A DNA stretch of 54,946 nt from Selaginella moellendorffii (lineage: Eukaryota; Streptophyta; Lycopodiopsida; Selaginellales; Selaginellaceae): NCBI RefSeq assembly GCF_000143415.4, contig NW_003314274.1, positions 1,243,395 to 1,298,340 on the forward strand. The letters are read 5' to 3'. Made by a program: the position numbers and the translations under genes. Of the stretch, positions 11,170 to 23,961 are shown piece by piece (the first letter of the stretch is position 1; every line of letters starts with the position of its first letter). The notes under the pieces were generated by a model. It saw only the letters and a program-made list of their open reading frames with translations, was not told where the DNA came from and ran no database searches.

Positions 11170-12480
11170 TGGTGGCATTCAAGATGCATGGTATAGCTCT
11201 TCTTGCTTTTGCTGCCAATTCTTGCGTTTGGCCAGAGTTCTTCCATGGAAATCCTGAGGATGATGTGTATTATTGGTTCAATCACTTCACGGTGATTGCC
11301 ACATATTATTCTTAGGATGATGTTTGACATTTGCATGAGTTTCCCACGTATCTCCAAGGGATAGTGTTGCAATGGTACAATGGTTTGAACACAGCCACTC
11401 GTGAGGATTTAAATATTCTCCCAGATGTCTTGAAATACATATTTAGACATGTTAACAATTATGATGATGCTTTTTAACAATTGCATTGTCTTCGTCAAAG
11501 GCCTTCTGAGTTGGTGATGCAGTTTAGCATTTGTTTTTGAAGCCTTTTGCTTTGTGCGGAGCTAAATATGTCAGAGCGGATCAAGCTAGGTATGTTATAG
11601 CTAACACTTCATCAAGATCTTGTAGAATTTGTACATACACTTGCTTTAACCACCTGTAAGCAACCAAAGGGAACGACTCAAGAGACGATCCATGTGGTTC
11701 AAATATAGAGGGAAAGGGCCCATGATAAGAGTGCACCCTCTTTTCCAATCGGTTAAGGGTCTTGGGATACCTGGGGTTAAGCATCCTTGGGTTTGAATAG
11801 TACTGGGTTGGGTGATCTCCTGGGAAGTCCGAACTCTACAATTGGTATTAGAGCGGTCTTGGGTCCGACTCTGTTGGTTGGTTAAGGGAATCACACCATA
11901 TGTTAATTGACATCTGGCTGGTCCAGTTTGCTCCCATTGGGCTCGACCCAAGGGGTAGGGTGTCAAGAGAGCGAGGCTCTCGGGAGAGTTGTAGCTCTTA
12001 GCTTCCGTTCACGAGAGCGTGAACTTGCAGGGAAGTGTGGTGGATTGTAAGCAACCAAAGGGAATGACTCAAGAGACGATCCATGGGGTTCAAATATAGA
12101 GGGAAAGGGACCATGAATAAGAGTGCACCCCCTTTTCCAATCGGTTAAAGGTTTTGGGATATTTAGGGTTAAGCGTCCTTGGGTTTGAATAGTACTGGGC
12201 TAGGTGATCTCTCGGGAAGTCCAAACTCAAGAGCTTACACCACCCTTGATAATGCCTTTCACCTGGCATAATGTTATGAGATGTTGCTTCTTCCACTTCT
12301 CACTACACATCCTTCAGCTCCACTTCCTATGGGAGATGATTTTGTTCCAATGGAAGTTGATGTTGCTACTGTCCGAGTTCAAGGACAAGGGTAAGGATGT
12401 AGTCGTGGTCGTGATGTCCATTGTTGGGCATGTGATAAAGTTGGTCATACTTATCAGTGTTGTTAGTATTTTCTAGATTG
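11170..12480 (+). pseudogene. gag remnant of the old gypsy element
   Basis: After the start the frame reads a retrotransposon gag-like segment (WPEFFHGNPEDD, then VYYWFNHF) with stops in between. The C-terminal end near 12405-12465 keeps a zinc-knuckle-like CWACDKVGHTYQCC. A 585-bp TRIM is inserted in the middle at 11655. Gag packages the element RNA. This copy cannot make it, because several stops and the TRIM break the frame. Confidence 0.65.
11655..12239 (+). mobile_element. TRIM: terminal-repeat retrotransposon in miniature (585 bp)
   Basis: Direct terminal repeats lie at 11655-11840 (186 bp) and 12046-12239 (194 bp). Both start TGTAAGCAACC and end in TACA. The primer site TGGTATTAGAGC (11843-11854) follows the left repeat, and the purine-rich GCAGGGAAGTGTGGTGGAT precedes the right one. 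A perfect 5-bp target duplication CCACC flanks the unit (11650-11654 and 12240-12244). There is no coding capacity. Relatives of this element lie at 27198-27590 plus 47578-47739, and at 48199-48371. Confidence 0.92.
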
Positions 12481-12654
12481 GCAATCTCCATTTCCTAAGT
12501 GGAGACTTTGGCATCAACCGTCCTATTAGTGCTGCCATAGTGGAAGGTTTAAACACCAAGATGTATTTGGAACACAAGGAGTTGTATGAGTAGTGAAGGA
12601 ACCTTATGCAAATAAGTCAATGATCCCTCTATTTTTCATTCAAGAGTATCATCA

Positions 12655-14285
12655 AGGGTTTATTTGGCATTAATTCATCTAATGTTTAATTTCCAAGCTC
12701 ATTTTTATAACAAAAAGTCTCCTATTATTCTCTCTATATTAGTTGATATAGGTTTGAATTTATCTTCTATTACTCGACCTATTGCCACATGTTGCCGTCT
12801 ACATTTGCATCGTGCGGTAGAGCTAATTTTCATTCTTTATAACAACGGCTATACACACGTATATGTGTGGGATAAAGCGGATTTGGTTGTGTATATAGGC
12901 AATCCCAAGCTTGAGTTATAGTCATTGCGGGTGGTGCCGAGTCAAGCTTTTGACCTCATCCTTGGTATGAATTAGTTATAGCACAATCATGCCAAATGTG
13001 ACTTTAAGGTTTCTCCCCCCTATCTCATCTTCTTAATATTTCTTTCATTCCTTTACTTTTACCTTTACTTCCATCACTTTTGTTTCCCCTTTATTTCCTT
13101 TTAAGTTTTTGTCTTGTTCCTCTCTTTCTTTTTCCAATCCCTCCGACGGTCTTTGTGTTGCAGTAGTTGATGAATTCATGAAGAAGTATGTCAATCTCTT
13201 TGAATTTGACTTATCATCTAGGGCCAAGATTGCAACATATCATCCTATTTTAATTGAGAATGCTCGTTCAATCAAAAATTTTATTCATTGTCGGTTACCC
13301 AAAGAGATCAAAATTTTATATACTAACATCAAGAAGATGTATTTATTCAAAAATCATAGAGTCCTTAGGCGTGTGAACTTCATCTCATCCTAGATGTGTA
13401 CCCTCTTCCTCACATTATTAATATCTTGAATCATTTGGGAAAAAGTCATTGGTTCACCAAGTTAAATTTTACTTCTGGATACTAAGTTGAAGAAAATATT
13501 CCTAAGATTGCTTTTTGTACAATTTGGTTTGCATGCATTTTTGGTGATGCTGTTTGGTTTGAATAATGCTCCAACAACTTTCTAGCGGATGATAGACAAT
13601 GTTCTTTGTGATATGCCAGAGGTGACTACTGACTTCATCAATGATGTCTTAATCCACTCAGAAAGGATATGGGAGAAACACATCTGTGATATTCGTAAAT
13701 GTTGGATCAGCTAAGGGAAGTTAATTTAAAGTTGAAGAAGTCAAAGTGTGTGTTTGGGTCCAAAGACACAATTTATCTTGGATTCTATATTTCTCATAAG
13801 GGTTTGCAAGTTGATCATGATAAACTTATAGTTGCTAAAGTTCCTTACTCCAAAGTGTGCGAATGATGTGTAGTGCTTCTTGGGCAAAGTGCAATATCTC
13901 AATTGTTTTGTTGATCATCTTTTTTATTGCATTGCACCATTGCAAGTATTACTAAAGTTGTCAACGTCATTTTTGTGAGTAGATGTTTTTGTGGTCTGTA
14001 AATTGTGAGTAGATGTTTATGGATCTCAAAGAACTGTTGACGACTTTTCTAGTTTTGGCATATCCTAACTACACTTGTTCTTTCATTTTGTGTATAGATG
14101 CTTTTGATATTGATTTTGGATGTGTTGATGCAAGAGAGCCCAAGTGTGCCTAGTCAATGCCATCCCATTGCATATATCAACCATATATTACACCCAACGA
14201 AGGTGAACTACTCCACGACAAACAAAGAGTGTTTAACTTCAAGAAACTTCATACATATCTATATAATTCTTGGATGTTATTAAAA
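12655..14285 (+). pseudogene. Protease, reverse transcriptase and RNase H remnants of the old gypsy element
   Basis: The protease is suggested by SILVDIGLNLSS (around 12745), where the active-site Asp-Thr-Gly has become DIG. Reverse transcriptase is seen as VMLFGLNNAPTTF (13545-13590) and FINDVLIHS (about 13630), replacing the usual Y-x-D-D catalytic loop with FIND. RNase H remains as FILCIDAFDIDFGC (about 14080) and PIAYINHILHPTKVNYSTTN (about 14165-14225). Numerous stops and frameshifts occur. It is clearly non-functional. Confidence 0.7.
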
Positions 14286-14788
14286 GGTGATCATGTTGCA
14301 ATTACTTTGTTATTGAAATGAAAGAACTTGGTTGGTTGTACTACTCAGTAAATATATGATCTTGATATTGTTCATCACCCGAGGAGTTCTGTTTGATGTT
14401 GATGCATTTTCTTGAGCTTTTCTTATTTCTTCACTCTTTTCTTATGTTTCTGACGAACTTGTTGTTCCAGCATCAGTGGATTTTTTGGATAAAGATTTTG
14501 TGCTGTCGGTGGTTGCCATACTTGACGTTCAATATTTACAAGGTGCAAAACAAGATTTACCTTTTATTGACAAGGTTTATAAGGCTCAAAAGATTGAGTC
14601 ATGGATTCAAAGGCTTTGCGATGGGTTTGAGAATCTTGCATCACTTACTGGTAACTTGCCATTTTGGCATTTACATTTTTAATATCATCTTGAGAATGGT
14701 CTTTTTTATTTTCTAGGGATGGATCATAATAATCATTTATGGCTAGTGGTGCCTTCAATCTTTATTCCATGCTTTCTATATGTCTACC

Positions 14789-15735
14789 ATGATTCTCCTA
14801 TTCTATGTGGGCATATAGGACATTGTCATATGATTGAGAAGTTGCACAAGTTTTTTTATTGGCTGGAGATGCGATATGATGTTATCTAGTATGTGCGCAG
14901 CTACGTTTGGTGCCAAGCTCATAATACTCCCCTTTGTGTTGCAAAAGGACGGTTGGAATCAATTACAATTTCTCGTTCGTTTGAGTTGGTGGCATTTGAT
15001 TTGATGGGACTTTTTCCACAATCGACTGTTGGTAATGAGTATGTCATTATTACTTCTAACTACTTAACTTGCTAGGTGGAAGTCAGTATTCTTATTAGCC
15101 CATTTGCAATTGCTATTGGATGGTGTTCCAACATTATGTCCATAGCAGATTTTTTAAAATAATGGTCCTGTATTTATGGTTGAGGCATTTCACGTTTTGA
15201 TGTCTCAATTGGGGATACACCACACTTTCACGAGTGCTTGTCATTCATAGTCAGATGGTTTGGTAGAATGGCTTGTTTGGACATTCAAATGGATGATCAC
15301 GAAGTACGTGAACTTTTAGCATTCGAATTAGGATGGTTATTTGCCATCTCTTTAATATACATATGTCACAAGGGTGCAGAGTTCTATTGGTGCTTCACTA
15401 TATAAACTCATATATAGTTATAATCCAATACTACCAATAGAGTTAGGTTTACCATCGCAATTCCCACGGGCTACCAATGCTAAGTCGTGGGATTAGTATT
15501 TGATGAGCATTCTTCCACTTGTTCAAGCAGAGTCTCAAAGTGGATGACTTGGTGTTAATTCATTTTCCTAATCTTATGGTACGTGGTCTATTTAAAGTGC
15601 TCCTTGCTCATTGGAAAGGTCTATATCGAGTTTTGTGGCAAGTTAGACCACAAATTTATGAGGTTTGTCATGATATCCAGCAAGCCGATCCTCCAATACA
15701 AAATGTTTCAACTGTTGCATATACATAATTGCTGG
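14789..15735 (+). pseudogene. Integrase remnant of the old gypsy element
   Basis: The zinc-binding region is recognisable as GHIGHCHMIEKLHKFFYW followed by YVWCQAHN (14815-14930). The catalytic core start is seen as ELVAFDLMGLFPQSTVGNEY (14980-15045). A C-terminal segment (KVDDLVLIHFPNLM, HWKGLYRVLWQVR; 15530-15650) corresponds to the end of a gypsy integrase. Stops and indels break it throughout. The frame runs into the target duplication of the Tat-like element at 15756. Confidence 0.65.
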
Positions 15736-15760
15736 ATCTATAAATCTATTGATGCCTCCT

Positions 15761-16164
15761 TGGTGAAACTACAAAATCACCTCTACAATGATCTTGTGAA
15801 TCCTCTCTAATCTAAACTAGATCCAAACATAAAAAAGAAAGAAATACTTAGCCATGTGCTGTCGCAAAGATGTTGATGCTGAGATTGATGCACATCTCAC
15901 AGCCTTGATCCCCAGAAAGCAGTGAGTAAGATAGGCATGGAAGAGAAGAGTAGATGTTGAGCAAGTGGAGTGTATATTATTATGGCCAAGGATATAAAAG
16001 ACAGAAAGGGGATAGGTCCGGCGTGCTATCACCAGCCTATATAACCACTACATGCCCAGTCATCCAAGTCAAGAATTTAGACCGGGAGAAATCCTGATCT
16101 CAATTCTTGACTCAAGAAATGCCTTTGTGCGAAAATCACGATGCAAAATGCATGTACCTCTCTA
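15761..16164 (-). repeat. 3' LTR of the Tat-like element (404 bp)
   Basis: It is the partner of 25683-26086. It begins TGGTGAAACTAC on the plus strand and ends ACCTCTCTA. The flanking CTCCT at 15756-15760 is the left target duplication, within the old gypsy element. Confidence 0.88.
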
Positions 16165-16199
16165 CTCTCCGACAACTAGAGTTGAGCGGCTCTTGCAGC

Positions 16200-18044
16200 T
16201 CAAGCTTCCATTGTGGTGGTGGTAGCAGTTGTGGTGTTAGCCTCTGGTTCTTCCTCAAAGTCCTCGAGCTCGTCGTGAGTGTAGTTCTTTATGGCAGTCT
16301 TGAGCACCTGTAGTCGGGCCTTGAGCTCCATGTTCTCTTTGGTGAGGCGGGCATTCTCGAGTTGGTACTGCTGCGCTAACTCGAAAGATTCTCGGCAAGT
16401 GTTTTGTGTTGGGAGTCCATGAGCCTGTATAGTACGAAGGATTCCCTTTACCTGATCGAGTTCCTGAGCCATGCTCGCCATTTTCTCCTCGTGTGGACGT
16501 GCAAAAACATTGCGGAAGAAGCTCTCCATTCCGTCCCATGTGTACACCGCCATGTTGGAATTATGGTATTGCTCCAGGAAGTTTGTAGGCATGGGACAGA
16601 TCACTTTTGGTTGTTGCTGGTCCTGATGATGATGATGCTCCTGCTGCTCCGAATTGTAGTGGTGGCGCTTGTTGTTCACGCACTCATGATGAAATTGGCA
16701 TTGCATTGTTGAACGAGGAGGCTACATGTTGTCGGTAGTGGTGTCTGGAGTAAATGTCTGTTGCGTCTCAGCTGGCTGCTGTAGCTCAGTTGGCTGCTGC
16801 AGCAAAGATGGCTGCTCCTCAGCACGCTGGTGTGGTGAAGATAGCTGCTCAACAGGCTGTGGCAATGATTGTTGGTGCTGCTCGACTAGCTGCAACGGTG
16901 GAGACTGCTGCTCGACGGGCTGCAACGGTGGAGACTGCTGCTGAGGCTGGTGTTGCTCGGCGGTCTGCTCCGTGGGTGGTTTGTAAAAAATGTTGTGCCC
17001 CTGCTCAACGGAGGGTGGATTTGTAACTGTCTCAGGATTTTCAAGAATATCCTGCATCAGCGAAATATGATCCTCCACTGGAATTGTTGTACCTAGAGAC
17101 AGAGGTTGTGCCGGTTCCTGCGGTGGTGATGGTGGCAAATCCGGCTGCGGTGAGCTAGGAGGCTGCAAGCTCCTCGTTGGTGGCTGTGTAGGTGCCAAAC
17201 TCTGCTGCCGTTTTGTTTTGGTTCTAGAAGTTCTTTTTGGTTGTTGTCGTCTTGGCACCGTGTGTTGGATCGTTTGCACATCACTATCGTCACTATCAAC
17301 CTATGGAGGCGCAATGTTTCTTCGTCCTTGTCCCCGTGTCTTTCTTCGTGGAGTTGTTACTGTCTTTCGCTGGACCTTTTTCTTCTCGGTATTCATCAAG
17401 TGTTCTTCAGCTTGGCACTTTGAACTTTTTGTGGCTTCATGCTGTGGAGGCAGAGGTGGTGGACTGTAGATCACCATTGCTTGTTTTCTATGCATGATAA
17501 TGGCTCGGACATACGGTAGTATCAGTGTCCTCACACATTTCTTCGTGTTGAGTTCTCCTGCCACCTTCTTAAGTTCTCTGCGAAACTTCAGGATCACATA
17601 TCCTGCTAAATCCACTTTCTTCCCAGCTTGTAGATCCTCGTAAATGAAGGCCACTAATCTGCTCACTGTCATGGCTGTCTTCCGAAATTCCAGGTTGAGA
17701 ACGAGGAACTTGAATATTTTGTATAGCTCGTCTTTGACGTTGGAGAATTGCAAACTAAGCGCCGAGTTGTAGCTCTCGGGATCTTTCATGATGTCGTGAC
17801 TTAAAGCCCTTGTGCGTGGAGCAGAGACTGGCTTGCCTTCGTCTGGAAGACATAGAGCTGCTGCCAGGTGTTTGCATACTTGTGATCTTGAATGGTCCTT
17901 CCCATTGATGTACCAATTTGCCTCCGATTTTGTCAACATTTCCTCTATACCATAGAACAAAATTTCCAACTTCAAATCTATCTGTTTTCTTTTTAGTCTG
18001 TTTTCTATCGTGATAAGCTTTTCTCCTTGCTTGTATGGCTTCAA
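16200..18044 (-). pseudogene. Extra 3' ORF of the Tat-like element, up to about 615 codons
   Basis: A single frame downstream of integrase continues to 16200 with TAG stops at 17301-17303 and 16722-16724, both derivable from CAG. The first part (about 17300-17860) is a compact unrecognised domain (SRLVAFIYEDLQAGKKVDLA). It faintly resembles the 'putative plant transposon protein' domain of Tat/Ogre elements; this is an impression only. The middle is Pro/Gln-rich repeats (QQSPPLQPVE-like units, 16800-17000). The C-terminal 168 codons contain a predicted coiled coil (LAQQYQLENARLTKENMELK). The upstream end overlaps integrase in another frame. Confidence 0.6.
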
Positions 18045-21000
18045 TTATCCATAAAGCATATAATCTTTCTTCATCTAACTTTTCTAGCATAGCCAATCTT
18101 TTCTTGATTGATTCATCTTGATTAATTTGCAGCTGAATTGCCATTCTCAAGGATGGTACAGTATATTCTAATGGTGTCAAAGCTTCAAGTCCATAAGCTA
18201 ATTTGAACGGAGTTGAATTTGTTGAAACTTTATATACTGTTCTATAAGCCCAAAGAGCATCATAGACTCTATTATCCCAATCTTTAAGATTGGTTTGCAC
18301 TATTTTCTTCAATATATTCTTGAGTGTTTTGTTTGTGGATTGGGCTTGGCCATTGCCTTGTGGATAATATGGTGTAGATTTCTTATGTTTGATGAAGAAT
18401 TTGTCTAGTAAAATTTTGATTGTTTCATTGAGGAAATGTGTTCCTCTATCCGTTACTATTTCTCGAGGTAATCCATATCTTGTGATAATCGTTTCATAAA
18501 GAAATTTTGGTGAATTCTTTGCTGTTGCTTTCTTGAGTGGTTGGGCTTCTGCCCATTTTGTCATATAATCTGTTGCTACCAAAATATATTGATTCCCATT
18601 TCTGCTCTTTTGTATGGGTCCTACAAAATCTAGGCCCCATCTTTGGAAAGGTTCCATTGCTATAGTCGGATTCAGTTCTTGTATTTGTTTCTTGGGTGGA
18701 AATTGTGTACGCTGACAAATATCACAAGTTTGACAAAACTGTGAAGTGTCTTTCCATAATGTAGGCCACCATAGGCCTGCTTGCAATATTTTCCTTGCCG
18801 TAATTTCTTCTGCAAAATGCCCTCCAGAGCAACCAGCATGGGCTTTTTCTAGTAACATGTGTATCTCTTATTGCGAACGTACACATCTTCTTAATATATT
18901 ATCATGTCCAATTCTATAGAGTCTTCCTCCGACGACTGAGTATCGTCGTGTCCTCAAGACAAATTGTTTCCTTTGATCTTGCGTGGTACATGTTGTGGGA
19001 ACCTTTGTAGATGTTAAATAATTAAAGATTTCTTGAAGTGTATCGTGGGTGGTAATCTTAAAAAGATGTGAATTAGGTAAGTCATCGTTGGGGTCTTGTA
19101 TATTTTCTCCGGTTGTAATTCTACTGAGATGATTAGCTTGTTCATGGTATTGGCCCGGTTTGTGAACTATTTCGAAATTGAATTCTTGTAATAACAAAAA
19201 CCATCTTGCTATTCGTCCACTAAGGATGGGTTTGTTGAGTAGATGAATCAATGCTTGATGATCAACGAATATTTTGACTTTGTTGGAAAGTAAATAATGC
19301 TGAAATTTGGTCAAGGCATATATCATGCCTAAGGCTTCTTTTTCTGTGGTTGTATAATTCATTTCAGGTGGAGAAAGTCGTCGACTTGCATAATATATGG
19401 GGTGATCACGATGATCATCTTTTCTTTGGCAAAGAATTGCTCCTAGGGCATAATCAGAAGCATCAACTTGTACGAGAAATTCTTGAGTCCAGTTTGGTTG
19501 GACCAGAATTGGTGCCTGTGTAAGTTTTTCTTTGAGTACCAAGAATGCTTGCTGACATTCTTGAGTCCAGTGATAGAATTTGTCTTTCTTAAGTAACTCA
19601 GTTAATGGTGTAGCGATGTGGGCATAGTCCTTGATAAATCTTCTATGGTAACCCATCTTGCCCAGAAAACTGCACAAGCTTTTAAGATCATGAGGTGGTT
19701 GCATTTTCATAATGACGTCAGTTTTAGCTTTATCGATTTGAATGCCTTGAGTGGAAACAATGTGGCCAAGTAGTATGCCTAATTTAACAAAGAAAGTACA
19801 TTTTTCAGGATTCAAAGCAACTTGGTTTTGTCTACATTTAATAAAACATTTCTCGAGGTATTCAAGGTGTTTGTCTTTAGATCCAAAGACACTAAAGTCA
19901 TCCATAAAGACTCACATGAAATCTGTGAGATAATCTTGGAAGGTATCAGTAATGATCCGTTGAAATGTAAATGGGGTATTGGTTAATCCAAATGGCATTC
20001 GCGTGTATGCGTATGCTCCCCATGGACTTATGAAAGCCGTTTTATGTTGATCCTCGACAGCTATATGTACTTGATTATAGCTTGAAAAACCGTCAAGAAA
20101 TGAGTACATCTCATGTCCAGCAACGGCATCAAGTATTTCATCTGAAAATGGGATGGGAAAGGCATCTTTCGTTGTGGCATCATTTAACTTCTTGTAGTTT
20201 ACACAGATGTGTAATTTCCCATTTTTCTTGGGTACAATGACTAAAGGTGATAGCCATTGGGCATTTTGTATTGGATATATGAATCCTGCTTCAAGGAGCT
20301 TGTTAATTTCAGCTTTTACTTTCTCAGTGAATGTTGGATTCATCCGGTAAGCAGTTTGTTTAATGGGTTGAACTCTTGGAAGTAATTCGAGTCGATGTGT
20401 ACATAATTCAGGTGGTATACCCTTGAGGTCTTTATATGACCATGCAAAGACATCTTTATACTTAGTAAGGAGCGTAGTAGCCTCAAGTTTAAATGGTTTG
20501 TCGAGTTGTGTAGCTATTAAGATGTTTTGTGGGTTTGAGGGAACCCCTAGATTTAATTCTTCAATATCTTCATTGATATTTACGCGAAGTTTGAATTCTT
20601 GATTCTCAGTGGTAAGTGCTGGTTCGTCTTGTATATCTAGGTGATATTCCGTAGTTTGTAGTTGTTCGGGTTGTATCGCTGGTCTTGCTTTTTGTATGAT
20701 GGTTTTTGTTATATGTCTCTTCTTTAAATTAGGTTGTTTTGAATCTTCATAGTCTTGACACTTGGTTATAGAGAGGATCCTGTTGAGGTCAATTTCTTGA
20801 ATTGCCTTAAGTTTAGGATATGCTTCAAATAATTTAGCTTCTTCAAGATCATTTAAGCCTTCTTGCCAATTGTATTCTTGAACTTGTGTTGGTCGGAAAC
20901 TTCTTGAGATTTTCTTGCTTGTCAATGTTGATATTTTAGTTTGTCCTTGTTGGGATTGGATACATATCTCATGTTCCATCCAATACTAAGTAGAAACAAC

Positions 21001-22338
21001 TTTGTTAAGCCAAGGTCTGCCTAACAAAATTTCGTAAGAAGATTCTTCAATCGGCATCTTTAACACAACAAAGTTAACTTTAAATTTATGTCCTTTGATT
21101 GTCATAGAGACATCACGAATGATGCCTACTGGTCTGACAACTCTTTGATCAGCCATGCATACATTGAATGGTGCAGCTTGTATATTGCCCAATCCTAAAG
21201 CTTTGCATAGTGCATATTCGATGATATTAACCCCAGAACCTCCATCAAGGATAGCTCTTTCAATATGAGTTTTGCCGATGTGTACGTTGATACAAGGTAC
21301 ATTATCATCATAATCACCAGGTTGGATTCTGTCAACTTGTTCTTGTTGTGTTGGTTGGGATTGGTGTTTTTCTTGTGTGCGAGCTGCAGGGATCCTTCGA
21401 TTACAGATCTTCAAGATTTGGTATTTCAAATATGGTGCTATTTGCAATATTTGTTGTAGGGTTAAAGTAATTCCCTGCTGTAGTATGTGCTCAGCAATGG
21501 TTGTATGCTCATCTTGAGTAAAGTTTAATACTTGAGTTTGGTCGTCTTGATTGTATATTTGATCATTAATAATTTCGGGATCTTTGTTTTGAAGCTCTTG
21601 TTGAATGGTGTTAAGTATTTTCTTACTCTTTTTCCACTCGGTATTCTTGATTTCTATCGTGTGATCACTTTCATCTTGTTCTTCAGGGTTATCAGGTTGT
21701 TGACATTCATATTGTGTTCTTGTGATTGCTAAAACTTCTGGTTCCTCAGTCCTTAGTTGTTCGTCATCTTCTACATCAACTTCTGCTTGAATTACTCGTG
21801 CTGCTGGTGGTCCTCCAGCAAGAGCTTGATTGACTCTTTGGTTTTGTGGATTGTATTGTTGTCGAATTGGATTTTCTTGTGGTTGATTTTGTCTTGGTTG
21901 ATAATGCTGTTGCGATGCTTGATTGTTGTAATTGTTATATTGCCTTTGTTGGCTTTGGTTGTAGTTGTTCCATTGTGGACGTTGATAATTGTTTTGGTGT
22001 CCATTGTATCGTTGTTGGTTGTAATTGCTTCTATAATCATTCTGTTCTTGATTATAGTTTTGATTTTGTGGGGGATTATATCCATGATTATATCCTTGAT
22101 TATATTGTTGATTATCTTGATAATAATAGTTTTTTGGTGGTCTTTGTTCTTGAGTGTTGTTTCCTTGATAATTTTGTCGTGGTGTTCCTTGTTGTACATT
22201 TTCCACTCTTGAAACTTCAGTGGTATTCCTATACCGACAATTCTTGGCTATATGTCCTTCTCTATCACAAATCTGACATTTTGGTAATTGGAATTTACAA
22301 TCTGAAACAGAATGTCCTTCATTTTGCATTTTGTACAA
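17870..22338 (-). pseudogene. pol of the Tat-like element (protease-RT-RNase H-integrase)
   Basis: One frame runs from the zinc knuckles through a Gln/Asn-rich linker to pol. The protease shows AILDGGSGVNII (DGGSG in place of DTGAS). RT shows MPFGLTNTPFTFQ and then FMDDFSVFG, split by TGA at 19912-19914. RNase H has FLVQVDASDYALGA. Integrase has the HHCC finger (H...GGHF...CQTCDIC) and IVTDRGTHFLN. Stops occur at 20986 (TAG), 19912 (TGA) and 18868 (TAA). The integrase catalytic Glu is replaced by Gln (GNGQAQSTNK at about 18320-18350). The C-terminus near 17870 shifts frame into the 3' ORF. Confidence 0.88.
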
Positions 22339-23336
22339 AAGACTCCTTGTTTAAGTTCTGTTGAAGCTAACTTCTTCAATACATGTCTAATGTCTTTTCC
22401 CTGTGTCTGTTTCTTTTTGGTCCTAATTAGTATTTCTTCCTCTTCATCATCTGAGTCATCATTAACATGAGAAGATTCACCTTTAGTGAACTGCCTAAAC
22501 CGTTTCTCAAGTTTTAAGATTCCTTGAGACAGTGCATCAACACTTTCTTCATCTGGTGTATCAGCCAATGCAATCATGTTACGATAGGCTTCTCACAATC
22601 CTTGTATATAAGACAAACTCTTGCCTTTGTCGGTGATGAGATCTTTACATTTCTTTGCATGTAATTTGAATCGTCTAGTATAGTCTTGAATTCCTTCCTT
22701 TGGTCGCTGTTTTATATTCTTGATGTGCTCATAATGCTCCTCTGGTGTTCCCCCAGCTGGGAATTGTTCCTTGAATTGTTCAAGTTTCTCGTCATGTCGT
22801 ACAGAATCCTCTAGTGTATGATACCACTCAAGAGCTTTTCCTTTAAGTGTGTATGGGAAAAGTATGGCTTGATGTTGTTCTTGATTGTTCATTTTAACAA
22901 TCTGGTTGAATTGCTTTACATGTAATTCTGAATCTTCGGACTTACTTCCTGTGAAAATTGGATATGTAACCATGCTTCCAATTGTACTCATCGGATTAAT
23001 GATTGCCATAGGTGGTTGTAGACTTTGTTGGTTAAGTTGTTGTTCTGGTGAGTCCGGATTTGAGTAATCTGGTGCTGTGTATTCTGCTTCTTCAAATGCC
23101 TCAAACTCTGGGGCGTCTTTGATATTCAGTTCCTTGTTATCTTTAACTGGGTTGCTCGACTCAGCAACTTGAATTTGTTTATCCTCTTTGTCATACTTGT
23201 TTAAAATTGTTTCTAAAATTTGTTGCTGTTGTTGTTCTAATTTCTCTTTTTCTACCTCTTCCTTTTTCACTTCTCGATTCTTTTGTCGAAGATCTCTTTC
23301 CCAGATCTTGATTGGGTCTGGTTTCTGTTTGTTCAT
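22220..23336 (-). pseudogene. gag of the Tat-like element
   Basis: It starts at 23336 with a charged coiled-coil-like region. A retrotransposon gag domain follows (KGKALEWYHTLEDSV, then FKEQFPAGGTPEEHYEHIKN). The frame is cut by TGA at 22593-22595 (Arg CGA in related proteins), then by a single-base deletion near 22325. There CTKC of the first zinc knuckle is in one frame and NEGHSVSDC in the next. A second knuckle, CQICDREGHIAKNC, follows. The protein would bind and package element RNA. Two breaks show it is non-functional. Confidence 0.8.
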
Positions 23337-23961
23337 TCAGTTTGCTAAGTCTTCTCAACTTAAATGTCGAGGTAAGTTTCCTGAAGTTGTGTTTCGCCTA
23401 AATTGTCTTGAGTCAATTGTTGTTCTTCATAGATTGCAAAGTCAAGCTCTTACGTCTTGAGTCTTCTGCAAATTTAGTTTTGTTGTATAAATACGAAGTC
23501 AAGCTCTTGTGTCTTGAGTCTTCAATCGAGTTTTTCTTTCTTTCTCGATTCTTCCCGAGTTTCTTCTCGAGGTCACTTTCCTGAGTCTAGCTTAGGAAAG
23601 GTCTTGTATTTGAAAAATCAGATGGTGTAAGTATGCACTATTTTGTTTGTTGGAAGGAGGTCTGTGTTGTCATAAATTGATTGATTTAACTGTTCGCTGG
23701 TAAATTTTGGATACTGCTCACCAACTTTGGGATCGAGCAGGTATGCAAATGTTTGCAATTCTCTCTAGTAGTCCAATCTTGAATAATTGTTTTCTTATAG
23801 TGTGTTGGTTGTTTTGGAATGCAAGCTCTCACTACAAGCTATTATGTTTTCCAATCGTTGGTAAGATTTGAAGATGCTAAATACAGCAGTGGTATTTTTA
23901 ATGCCTTGATTCTTGTTGCTGTAAGCCTATGTGTGCGCAATTCTATCTAATGCGCTTTTCT
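23337..23961 (-). other. Gap between the extra 5' ORF and gag
   Basis: These 625 bp contain no reading frame. Two near-repeats of CAAGCTCTTRYGTCTTGAGTCTTC (around 23440-23460 and 23500-23522, given here in pieces) and a CTTTCTTTCTCG tract are visible. The region may hold a splice or leader function in the element, but nothing in the sequence proves it. Confidence 0.35.

Noticed and set aside
9982-12239. Pairing the LTR at 9982-11117 with the TRIM or old gypsy element downstream as one element
   Set aside because: The polypurine tract abuts its left side, so it closes the element to its left; the TRIM has its own LTRs and CCACC target duplication.
21757-22364. Hydrophobic Val/Ile/Leu-rich plus-strand frames that look like membrane proteins
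   Set aside because: They are antisense to the Asn/Gln-rich linker of the Tat-like gag-pol, which produces such frames automatically.
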